Positions 1 to 6,074 of a stretch of 9,423 nucleotides of DNA are shown here, in pieces; the first letter of the stretch is position 1, and each line of letters opens with the position of its first letter. A program made the translations under genes and the position numbers. The notes under the pieces are model-generated. The model ran no database searches, was not told where the DNA came from, and was given only the letters and a program-made list of their open reading frames with translations. The stretch lies in the NCBI GenBank assembly GCA_009786625.1, contig WQRT01000057.1, forward strand, positions 2,761-12,183. Direction: 5' to 3'. Source of the stretch: Treponema sp. (GTDB lineage: Bacteria > Spirochaetota > Spirochaetia > Treponematales > Breznakiellaceae).

Positions 1-147
1 TCAGGATCGCCTTATTATGAGGATTCAAAAGAAAAAATAAGATTGTTAAATAAATTATACGCAAGCTATAAAAATATTGATTTAAAGGAAAATAAAGTGG
101 TAAATAGCGAAAAATTTATGGAAGAAATGGGATTGAAATTATTATAA
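1..147 (+). CDS. C-terminal end of an unidentified protein (5' end outside the window)
   Basis: Frame 1 is open from the window edge to a TAA at 145-147 and gives 48 residues ending FMEEMGLKLL. I do not recognise the family. The fragment is rich in Lys, Glu, Asn, Leu and Tyr, is predicted to be largely helical, and has no cysteine motif or membrane segment. Its composition is striking: 35 of 147 bases are G or C (about 24%), against roughly half in the htpG gene that starts 88 bases later, and its codons strongly favour A/T at the third position (aaa, tta, aat, ata). That fits a recently acquired gene or the end of a mobile or defence island, but 147 bases is too little to prove it. No hairpin plus T-run terminator is seen between it and htpG. 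That it is coding at all is inferred from the open frame and amphipathic composition. Confidence 0.5.
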   Translation, partial: SGSPYYEDSKEKIRLLNKLYASYKNIDLKENKVVNSEKFMEEMGLKLL

Positions 148-171
148 GGATGATTATTTAAAAAACCGCAT

Positions 172-200
172 TTGACATTTTCCCACGCTTCTGATATTAA
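172..200 (+). promoter_or_regulatory. Probable sigma-70-type promoter of htpG
   Basis: An exact -35 box TTGACA lies at 172-177. After a 17-base spacer comes TATTAA at 195-200 (4 of 6 matches to TATAAT). This would start transcription near 207, leaving a leader of about 28 bases before the ATG at 235. The TTG of the -35 box can be misread as an upstream start codon for htpG. No CIRCE element (TTAGCACTC-N9-GAGTGCTAA), the HrcA operator of many chaperone genes, is visible here. Confidence 0.6.
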
Positions 201-206
201 TTATCA
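192..206. promoter_or_regulatory. Small dyad over the htpG -10 region, possible operator
   Basis: TGATA (192-196) and TATCA (202-206) form a perfect 5-base inverted repeat around a 5-base centre. It overlaps the proposed -10 box and ends just before the expected transcription start, where a repressor would block polymerase. The arms are short and AT-rich, so chance is a real alternative. Confidence 0.25.
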
Positions 207-222
207 ATACAAAATACTTATC

Positions 223-228
223 AAGGAG
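223..228 (+). promoter_or_regulatory. Ribosome binding site that fixes the htpG start
   Basis: AAGGAG at 223-228 lies 6 bases before the ATG at 235. It selects that ATG over the in-frame TTG at 172, which has no such site and falls inside the -35 box. Confidence 0.8.
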
Positions 229-234
229 CCTAAC

Positions 235-2175
235 ATGGCGCAACACCAATTTCAGACCGAAGTAAGCCGGCTGCTGCACCTTATCATCCACTCCCTTTAT
301 TCCAACCGGGAGATTTTTCTTAGGGAGCTTGTTTCCAATGCCTCTGACGCGCTGGACAAGCTTAAATACCTGACGGTCGCGGACGAAGCGTACAAAACGC
401 TCAGCCTGGATCCGAGGATCGACATTTCATTCAATAAGGATGAAAAAACGCTGACTATTTCCGATAACGGAATCGGCATGAACGAAACCGACCTTATCGA
501 CTCGCTGGGAACAATCGCGCGTTCCGGCACAAGAATATTTCTGGAAAAACTCGCCGAGGACGCGAAAAAAGATTCCAACCTGATCGGGCAGTTCGGCGTA
601 GGTTTTTACTCGGCGTTTATGGCTGCGGATAAAATTGATGTCATCAGCCGCAAAGCGAACGAAAATGCCTCGTGGAAGTGGTCGAGCGACGGCAAAGACG
701 GTTTCGAGATCGAGAACGTGAGCGAAACCGCAGGGCGAGGAAGCCAGGGCACAACCGTGATTCTTCACCTAACGGATGAGGGCGCGGAATACGCAAACCG
801 CTGGTCTATAGAAGACATCATAAAGCGTTACTCCAACCACGTAGCGTTTCCAATTTACCTTACATACGAAGACAAGCAGTGGGATGACAAAGGCAACGAA
901 AAAGCGAGCATTACAAAAACCGATAGGATCAATTCCGGCACAGCCTTATGGCGAAGATCAAAATCGGAATTAAAAGAAGAGGATTACAACGAGTTTTACA
1001 AACAGTTGGGGCATGACAGCGAAGAGCCGTTACACTACATTCACACAAAAGCCGAAGGAACGCTGGAATACTCCACCATATTTTACATTCCAAAAAAAGC
1101 GCCCTTCGATTTGTACAATGTCGATTACAAGCCCGGCGTAAAGCTCTATGTAAAACGCGTTTTTATTACAGATGATGACAAAGAACTGATGCCGGTGTAC
1201 CTCCGTTTTGTGCGCGGCGTGATTGATTCGGAAGATCTGCCGTTAAACGTAAGCCGCGAAATTTTACAGCAGAATAAAATCCTCGCGAACATCAAAAGCG
1301 CCTCTGTCAAAAAACTTTTATCCGAATTCAAGCAAATGGCGGATAACGCCGTCTCGGGCGGAGATGAGGCGAAGGAGAAGTGGGAAACTTTCATCAGCCA
1401 GTTTAACCGTCCTCTTAAAGAAGGGCTTTATCAGGATTTCGCGAACCGTGACACCATTCAAGATTTGGTGCGCTTTAAAAGCACAGCGGTAGAAGGATGG
1501 ACAAGTTTCGCCGATTATGTCGGCCGCATGAAAAGCGATCAGAAAAATATTTATTACATCACAGGCGGCACAGGCGGGGCTGAGGAAAAAACTTTACGCT
1601 CATCCCCGCTTCTGGAAGCATACCGCGCGAAGGAAATTGAAGTTCTTATCATGGATGACGATATCGACGACCTTATCATTCCAACGCTGCACAGCTACCG
1701 CAAGGAGACACCCGGCGCGGACGGTAAAACAGAAACCCAAAGCTGGGATCTAAAAGGCGTAAACCGCGCGGGCGCTGACGAAGAGTTAGGTGAAAATAAA
1801 AACAGGGATGCCGAAAAAGAAGCAAAACCTGTTCTCGAAAAAATTAAAAAAGCGCTCGGAGACAGGGTAAAGGACGTTAAACTCTCCCGCCGCCTTCACG
1901 ATTCGCCTTCTTGTATTGTCGCGGACGATAATGATCCTTCAATGCAGATGGCGCAGATGCTTAAAGCGATGGGGCAGGCATCGATGCAGGAGATTAAACC
2001 GATTCTGGAAGTAAACGGCGATCATCCAATCGTTATGGGTCTTAAAAATATTGACGATGAAGATCGCATCGCCGATGTTTCCGGTGTGTTACTCGATCAG
2101 GCGCTTCTTGTAGAAGGCATTAAGCTGACTGATCCATCGGACTTTGTAAAACGTCTTAACAGGCTGCTGTCGTAA
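235..2175 (+). CDS. htpG: Molecular chaperone HtpG (bacterial Hsp90)
   Basis: This is a cytosolic, ATP-dependent homodimeric chaperone that helps late folding and stress protection of client proteins. The 646-residue product is close to the usual length (E. coli about 624). The N-terminal GHKL ATPase domain is complete: the ATP-hydrolysing Glu31 sits in LRELVSNASDALDK, the G1 motif DNGIGM is at 77-82 with the adenine-binding Asp77, and the lid/glycine motif GQFGVGF is at 118-124. The middle domain has LPLNVSRE at 335-342 with Arg341, which in Hsp90 contacts the ATP phosphate. The C-terminal dimerisation domain shows DSPSCIVADDNDPSMQ from about 556 and ILEVNGDHPIV near 590-600. The ATG at 235 was chosen because of the AAGGAG site 6 bases upstream and because homologues begin at the equivalent of MAQHQFQTEVSRLLHLI; an in-frame TTG at 172 would add 21 residues with no family support. 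No frameshift or missing motif is seen. speD begins 39 bases downstream on the same strand, and no clear terminator separates them. Confidence 0.97.
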   Translation: MAQHQFQTEVSRLLHLIIHSLYSNREIFLRELVSNASDALDKLKYLTVADEAYKTLSLDPRIDISFNKDEKTLTISDNGIGMNETDLIDSLGTIARSGTRIFLEKLAEDAKKDSNLIGQFGVGFYSAFMAADKIDVISRKANENASWKWSSDGKDGFEIENVSETAGRGSQGTTVILHLTDEGAEYANRWSIEDIIKRYSNHVAFPIYLTYEDKQWDDKGNEKASITKTDRINSGTALWRRSKSELKEEDYNEFYKQLGHDSEEPLHYIHTKAEGTLEYSTIFYIPKKAPFDLYNVDYKPGVKLYVKRVFITDDDKELMPVYLRFVRGVIDSEDLPLNVSREILQQNKILANIKSASVKKLLSEFKQMADNAVSGGDEAKEKWETFISQFNRPLKEGLYQDFANRDTIQDLVRFKSTAVEGWTSFADYVGRMKSDQKNIYYITGGTGGAEEKTLRSSPLLEAYRAKEIEVLIMDDDIDDLIIPTLHSYRKETPGADGKTETQSWDLKGVNRAGADEELGENKNRDAEKEAKPVLEKIKKALGDRVKDVKLSRRLHDSPSCIVADDNDPSMQMAQMLKAMGQASMQEIKPILEVNGDHPIVMGLKNIDDEDRIADVSGVLLDQALLVEGIKLTDPSDFVKRLNRLLS

Positions 2176-2197
2176 GCACTGGAAATATTTTTTATAA

Positions 2198-2217
2198 CAT
2201 GCTATCTATAGATCATG
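2198..2217 (+). promoter_or_regulatory. Palindrome covering the speD start codon, no Shine-Dalgarno site
   Basis: ATCTATAGAT at 2204-2213 is a perfect 10-base palindrome, flanked by CATG at 2198-2201 and CATG at 2214-2217; the second contains the speD ATG. In RNA this could form a weak, bulged hairpin pairing the start codon. No purine-rich ribosome binding site is visible at normal distance, and an in-frame TAG at 2209-2211 rules out an upstream start. TATAAC at 2193-2198 resembles a -10 box, but no -35 box is found at the right distance. Confidence 0.3.
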
Positions 2218-3075
2218 GTAAAACGCGTTAGGGGACAAAAAATAGAGCTTGAAGGCTTTAACAATCTTACAAAGTCATTAAGCTTTAATATTTATGATGT
2301 CTGTTACGCGAGGTCTACTGAATCGCAGATTGAGTATCTGGAATATATTGACGAGGAATATAATTCAAAGCGCCTGGAAAATATTGTGCAGGAGATTACA
2401 AATATAATCCGGGCGCGCCTTGTCAATGTTTCAACGCAGGATTACGATCCGCGCGGAGCAAGTGTTGTCGCTCTCCTTAACGAAGATCAAAACGCCGCGG
2501 GTAACGCGACAAGGCCTAGAATATCCGCGGCCCCGGCAGTGGTCGGCCATCTTGATACAAGCCACATTGCCATTCACACATACCCCGAATACAACCAGCT
2601 TTCCGGCATCGCCACCTTCCGCGTTGATGTCGACATTTCAACCTGCGGCATGATAAGCCCGCTTTCCGTTTTGAATTACCTTATCGAAAGTTTTGAGTCC
2701 GATGTTATCACGATTAACTACAATGTCCGCGGTTTTACCCGCGACTCTCACGGGGATAAATTATTTATCGACCATGATATTTCGAGCATTCAGGAATATA
2801 TTTCCGAAGACGTGCTTGATTTATATTCTGTATACGACATCAACATTATTTCAGATAACGTTTTTCACACAAAAATGCGGATTAAGACTTTAAAGCTGGC
2901 CAATTTTCTTTTCGGCGATGAAGTAAAAACGCTTGAGCGTAAGGAAAAAAAACGAATTAAAAAATCGCTTGAACTTGAGATACAGGAAATATTCGAAAGC
3001 AAGAATTTCAGAAGGAAAAAGCCTAAGAAAAACAAAGAAGGCAAAGAGAACAAGGAAAGTAAAGAGAATAAATAA
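2215..3075 (+). CDS. speD: S-adenosylmethionine decarboxylase proenzyme, E. coli-type class
   Basis: SpeD removes the carboxyl group of S-adenosylmethionine to give the aminopropyl donor for spermidine synthesis. The enzyme is made as a proenzyme that cuts itself and turns a serine into the catalytic pyruvoyl group. The 286-residue product matches the long E. coli-type class (about 264 residues), not the short Bacillus/Thermotoga type: EGFNNLTKSLSFNIYDVCYA near 13-32, the cleavage motif LDTSHIAIHTYPE with Ser116 as the expected pyruvoyl precursor, STCGMISPL with Cys144, and GFTRD followed by LFIDHDISSIQEY. Self-cleavage is expected between Thr115 and Ser116. The C-terminus extends about 20 residues beyond E. 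coli SpeD as a Lys-rich tail (about 266-286) containing four Lys-Glu-X triplets. The ATG at 2215 is the first possible start, because TAG lies in frame at 2209-2211, although no Shine-Dalgarno site precedes it. speE follows after 11 bases, so the two are almost certainly one operon. Confidence 0.95.
   Translation: MVKRVRGQKIELEGFNNLTKSLSFNIYDVCYARSTESQIEYLEYIDEEYNSKRLENIVQEITNIIRARLVNVSTQDYDPRGASVVALLNEDQNAAGNATRPRISAAPAVVGHLDTSHIAIHTYPEYNQLSGIATFRVDVDISTCGMISPLSVLNYLIESFESDVITINYNVRGFTRDSHGDKLFIDHDISSIQEYISEDVLDLYSVYDINIISDNVFHTKMRIKTLKLANFLFGDEVKTLERKEKKRIKKSLELEIQEIFESKNFRRKKPKKNKEGKENKESKENK
3034..3069 (+). repeat. Four 9-base tandem repeats encoding Lys-Glu-X in the speD tail
   Basis: Codons 274-285 of speD are four imperfect 9-base units (aaagaaggc, aaagagaac, aaggaaagt, aaagagaat) reading Lys-Glu-Gly, Lys-Glu-Asn, Lys-Glu-Ser and Lys-Glu-Asn, then a last Lys and the stop. 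They look like a small minisatellite that lengthened the disordered C-terminus by slippage. Copy number may vary between strains (inference). Confidence 0.7.
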
Positions 3076-3086
3076 TCGGAGTAAAA

Positions 3087-4040
3087 ATGGAAATTCGCGA
3101 ATATTCAAACGCGTCAAGCGGTTTTTTCTATAAAGTGAAGGAAATTCTCGCTTCCAAACAAACGCAGTATCAAAAAGCGGAACTGGTAGAAACGGAATTT
3201 TTCGGTAAGGCGCTGCTTCTTGACGGCAGAACACAGGTCACAGAGCGGTGGGAGTACCGCTACCACGAACCGCTTGTTCATCCCGCCGTACTTATTCACC
3301 CAAATCCAAAACGCGCGCTTTTGATCGGCGGCGGGGACGGCGGTACGTTACGCGAAATTCAAAAGTATAAGTCAATTGAATCCGTGGATTTCGCCGAGCT
3401 TGATCCCGAAGTGGTTACCTTCAGTAAAGAATATTTTCCAACAATACACCAAAACGCTTTTTCAGATAAACGAGTTACATTTCATATCGGAGACGGACGA
3501 GAGTTTGTTTTTAATGCTGCGAAAAATGTTTCTGATAACCCGAAAAAAGACGCGCGATCTTCAGCTAACGGATATGACATTATTATCATGGACATGACAG
3601 ACCCGGTAGGTCCTGCGTGTATGCTTTACACAAAGGAATTTTTTCTGGCTGTAAAAAAATTATTCAAGAACAAGAACGCAGTTTTTTCCATGCACGGCGA
3701 ATCTCCAATGGCGTGGCCGGAAGCGTTCGCGTGCATCAGCGCCACATTGTCGGATGTTTTCGCGCATGTATCAACTTCAACTTGTTATGTGCCGATGTAC
3801 GGCGCGTTATGGTCTTATAAATACGCTTCCGATTCAAGGGTTCCGGTTTTACAGGACTCAGGACTCATACAAGATCGCATAACGGAACGCTTTGATAAAC
3901 CGTTAACATTTGTAAACAAGGAAATGTGGCCTTCTCTTTTCGCTAACGATCCTGTAATCGCGGAAGCTGACTCTCATCCTTTGCGCAGAATTATCCGCGA
4001 TTCAGATCCGGTTTTTCCGGGCATATTTGACGCGCAGTAA
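3087..4040 (+). CDS. speE: Polyamine aminopropyltransferase (spermidine synthase family)
   Basis: The enzyme transfers the aminopropyl group of decarboxylated S-adenosylmethionine to a diamine, normally putrescine, giving spermidine and methylthioadenosine in the cytosol. The N-terminal beta domain is followed by a Rossmann methyltransferase-like fold. The nucleotide loop GGGDGGTLREIQKY starts at 81 (Asp84). The acidic ELDPEVV at 104-110 should bind the ribose (Glu104). GDGREF lies at 135-140, and DMTDPVGPA at 169-177 carries the expected catalytic Asp169. GALWSYKYAS at 239-248 matches the WSY/FAS segment of SpeE. The 317 residues exceed the usual 280 or so: 143-162, between GDGREF and YDIII, is an extra polar loop, and the C-terminus is also long. 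In the substrate-gate motif, normally (T)ERDEF.YHE, this protein has TERWEYRYHE, with Trp55 in place of Asp, so the amine acceptor is less certain than the reaction. CGGAG at 3077-3081 is the ribosome binding site for the ATG at 3087. The gene ends in three consecutive in-frame stops, TAA TAG TAA. Confidence 0.93.
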   Translation: MEIREYSNASSGFFYKVKEILASKQTQYQKAELVETEFFGKALLLDGRTQVTERWEYRYHEPLVHPAVLIHPNPKRALLIGGGDGGTLREIQKYKSIESVDFAELDPEVVTFSKEYFPTIHQNAFSDKRVTFHIGDGREFVFNAAKNVSDNPKKDARSSANGYDIIIMDMTDPVGPACMLYTKEFFLAVKKLFKNKNAVFSMHGESPMAWPEAFACISATLSDVFAHVSTSTCYVPMYGALWSYKYASDSRVPVLQDSGLIQDRITERFDKPLTFVNKEMWPSLFANDPVIAEADSHPLRRIIRDSDPVFPGIFDAQ

Positions 4041-4046
4041 TAGTAA
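4038..4046 (+). other. Triple in-frame stop at the end of speE
   Basis: TAA, TAG and TAA follow one another in frame at 4038-4046 in the 45-base gap between the convergent speE and hydrolase genes. This guards against readthrough. I see no GC-rich hairpin with a T-run in this gap, so how the two convergent transcripts end is not visible. Confidence 0.6.
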
Positions 4047-4085
4047 TCAAAAATACATTAAACGCCGCATTGCTAAAATAATAAT

Positions 4086-5942
4086 TTAAAAAGACCCGTA
4101 GTATTCCCGCATTACAAAAAACGCCGGTTTTCTTGTTACGCGATCCGCGTCTATCAATCCTTTGCGGTTAAAACCTTCCTGATAACTGTTGAACCGGCGC
4201 GGACAGCGGAAATCGTAAAGTATCCACGGAGTTGTCCCCGCGATGTACGGACATTTTTTGAATGTCTCTGTCTGCTGTTCGTAAACTTTTTTCTGCTTAT
4301 CTTCTGTCCAGAGTTCGTCCTCTGTCCCGCGCTGCCCGAGCCTCGCGTCAGCGCCGAACTCGCAGATTAAAACAGGCTTGCCGGGTTTTGAGTTTTCCAG
4401 TATCTTCGGCAGTTTTTCAAAATCAGGATCATACCAGCCGAAATATTCATTTATACCGATAACATCAAGGAACTTTTCAAGGCGGTCTTCAATTAACAAT
4501 TTATGATGATTGATAAGACACGCCGCGGAAACAAGGCGTGAGCTGTCAATGGCTTTCGCTTTTTGCGCGAGGCGCGACATAAAAGAAAAACGCGCGTCTG
4601 TATCGGGATTTTCATTTCCTATCGACCAGATAATAACGCTCGCGCGGTTTCGATCCCTTAAGATCAACTCTGTAAGCTGATTTTCCGCGTCGGCGTAAGT
4701 GCCGTCATTACTAAACGCGGCCGCCCAGTAGACAGGTATCTCTTCCCATAAAAGCACGCCTTCTTCATCGGCGATACGCGCAAAACGCGGATCATGGGGA
4801 TAGTGCGCAAGACGCAGGTAATAGCCGTTCATTTCCTTTAAGTCGCGGATTGTCCTGCGGATAATTTCTTCGTTTGTTGTTTTACCAAGTTTGAAATGAT
4901 CCTCGTGAACGCAAATACCTTTTAAAAAAATCTTTTTATCGTTAAGAAAAATTTCATGTCCTTTAACTTTTATCGTTCTAAAACCAATACGATCACTGAC
5001 AGTATCAACATAATGGTTCGATTCGGAACGGCAATCAGATCCTGAGCAGTCGCCCGACCCGGCATTACTACCCGAGGCATCACAATTAAAAGTTAATTTA
5101 ACATCATATAGTTTAGGATTTTTCGGGTTCCACAACTGCGCGTTAGCTGAAATTCTAGCATCACCTTTTCCGTTTTTAACATCGATCTCCTGACAAATAC
5201 CAAGTTCTGGGATTTCAATAAACGCCTTGCCGTTAGACGATGAGCCGTCAGAGTTAAGCGTATATACATCAGCTAATATCACAGAAGCGTCATCCGGCGA
5301 AAGACGGACAAACCAGTCCTTGATGTATGCGGATGGAAGGCGCACAAGATAGATGTCACGGTAGATGCCGCCGTAATTAAACCAGTCGGTGTTTTCCATC
5401 GGGAGGCGGAGCGGACTTCTCCGCGCGTCAACCGAAACCGTTATGCGATTATCTTCCTTTACAATATCTGTAATGTCGGCATTGAACGGAGTTGACGCGC
5501 CGTCATGCGTTCCGATAATTTTTCCGTTCAGGAAAACCGTTGTCCTGTAAGCCGCGCCTTCAAAACGAAGCAGTAGACGCTCTCCCTTCACTCTGGGCGC
5601 GTAACGGAACGTCCTTGAATAAACGCCGAAGCCTTCAAAATAGTACAGTTCCGGTTTTTGCAAATTCCATGACGATGGAACCGTAATTCTCTCATGGCTT
5701 TCCCAGTCGAAATCCAGCGGAAGCTCGCGCCCTTCGGCGTTAAGACGCTCCTGCCTGAACCAGCCCTGCCTTCGGCACGTATCGTAAAGATCTGCGGCGA
5801 AGGACCACTTCCCGTTCAGGGATTCCGTTTTTCTTCCGGCAGTGTTAACAAGAATCGAAGCGTCAAGGCGGGTTTGCAGGTATTCGTTTTCGTAATCATC
5901 GTTATGAATACCAGCGGTAAAGTTTTCCGGTTTTTCTTTCAT
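4086..5942 (-). CDS. Glycoside hydrolase family 2, beta-glucuronidase/beta-galactosidase type
   Basis: This retaining glycosidase should remove a beta-linked glucuronic acid, galactose or related sugar from a glycoside. With no signal peptide it should act in the cytoplasm on imported substrate. The order is typical of GH2: a jelly-roll sugar-binding domain (about 45-205, with FNYGGIYRDIYL near 188-199), an Ig-like domain (about 207-325) and a C-terminal TIM barrel. The acid/base Glu444 is in WSIGNE (439-444) and the nucleophile Glu528 in ICEFGAD. INEYFGWY near 497-504 and the N-x-K motif at Asn592/Lys594 (FNRKGL) parallel E. coli GusA residues linked to glucuronate recognition, but FNRKGL-like motifs also occur in other GH2 enzymes, so the substrate is unsettled. 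Oddities are a Ser/Gly/Asp/Cys-rich insertion at about 288-307 and Tyr374 where GH2 enzymes usually have Asn before RxxHYP. The ATG at 5942 (618 residues) is preferred, with a partial GTGA site 5 bases upstream; a GTG at 5951 would add three residues but overlaps the probable -10 box. Confidence 0.92.
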   Translation of the reverse strand: MKEKPENFTAGIHNDDYENEYLQTRLDASILVNTAGRKTESLNGKWSFAADLYDTCRRQGWFRQERLNAEGRELPLDFDWESHERITVPSSWNLQKPELYYFEGFGVYSRTFRYAPRVKGERLLLRFEGAAYRTTVFLNGKIIGTHDGASTPFNADITDIVKEDNRITVSVDARRSPLRLPMENTDWFNYGGIYRDIYLVRLPSAYIKDWFVRLSPDDASVILADVYTLNSDGSSSNGKAFIEIPELGICQEIDVKNGKGDARISANAQLWNPKNPKLYDVKLTFNCDASGSNAGSGDCSGSDCRSESNHYVDTVSDRIGFRTIKVKGHEIFLNDKKIFLKGICVHEDHFKLGKTTNEEIIRRTIRDLKEMNGYYLRLAHYPHDPRFARIADEEGVLLWEEIPVYWAAAFSNDGTYADAENQLTELILRDRNRASVIIWSIGNENPDTDARFSFMSRLAQKAKAIDSSRLVSAACLINHHKLLIEDRLEKFLDVIGINEYFGWYDPDFEKLPKILENSKPGKPVLICEFGADARLGQRGTEDELWTEDKQKKVYEQQTETFKKCPYIAGTTPWILYDFRCPRRFNSYQEGFNRKGLIDADRVTRKPAFFVMREYYGSF

Positions 5943-5950
5943 TATTTTCA

Positions 5951-5979
5951 CATATATTGCATTGATATTGATCTGTCAA
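5951..5979 (-). promoter_or_regulatory. Probable promoter of the GH2 gene
   Basis: Read on the minus strand, an exact TTGACA -35 box lies at 5979-5974. After 17 bases comes TATATG at 5956-5951 (4 of 6 matches). The expected start point is near 5943-5945, almost on the ATG at 5942, so this promoter would give a leaderless or nearly leaderless mRNA. A direct repeat ATTGAT-ATTGAT (5961-5972, plus strand) fills most of the spacer and could be an operator. The -35 is strong; the -10 assignment is weaker. Confidence 0.45.
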
Positions 5980-5984
5980 CTGCC

Positions 5985-6013
5985 TTGCATATTTTATTGA
6001 ATGTAACTACTAT
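5985..6013 (+). promoter_or_regulatory. Weak candidate promoter for the symporter operon
   Basis: TTGCAT (5985-5990) and TACTAT (6008-6013) are 17 bases apart and match the -35 and -10 consensus at 4 of 6 positions each. A better -10-like TATATT at 6011-6016 has no good partner at standard spacing. The promoter must lie somewhere in 5943-6060, because the upstream gene runs the other way. This exact placement is tentative. Confidence 0.25.
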
Positions 6014-6074
6014 ATTAAGAAGATATATGACTCATCAAAAAATCATTATCTAAAAAATTCAAGGCAGGTTCCCA

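Noticed and set aside
172..234. N-terminal extension of HtpG from a TTG codon
   Set aside because: The TTG belongs to an exact -35 box and lacks a ribosome binding site; AAGGAG precedes the ATG at 235, where homologues begin.
3034..3069. CRISPR-like or longer tandem repeat array
   Set aside because: The units are only 9 bases, imperfect, in frame and without spacers; they are a coding Lys-Glu-X repeat.
2890..3234. Minus-strand open frame of 114 codons across the speD/speE junction
   Set aside because: It is antisense to two clearly identified genes and its Phe/Leu-rich product reflects the Lys/Glu-rich plus-strand codons.
5694..6053. Plus-strand open frame of 119 codons antisense to the GH2 start
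   Set aside because: It overlaps the conserved N-terminus of the hydrolase on the other strand, has no family resemblance, and runs into the promoter region.
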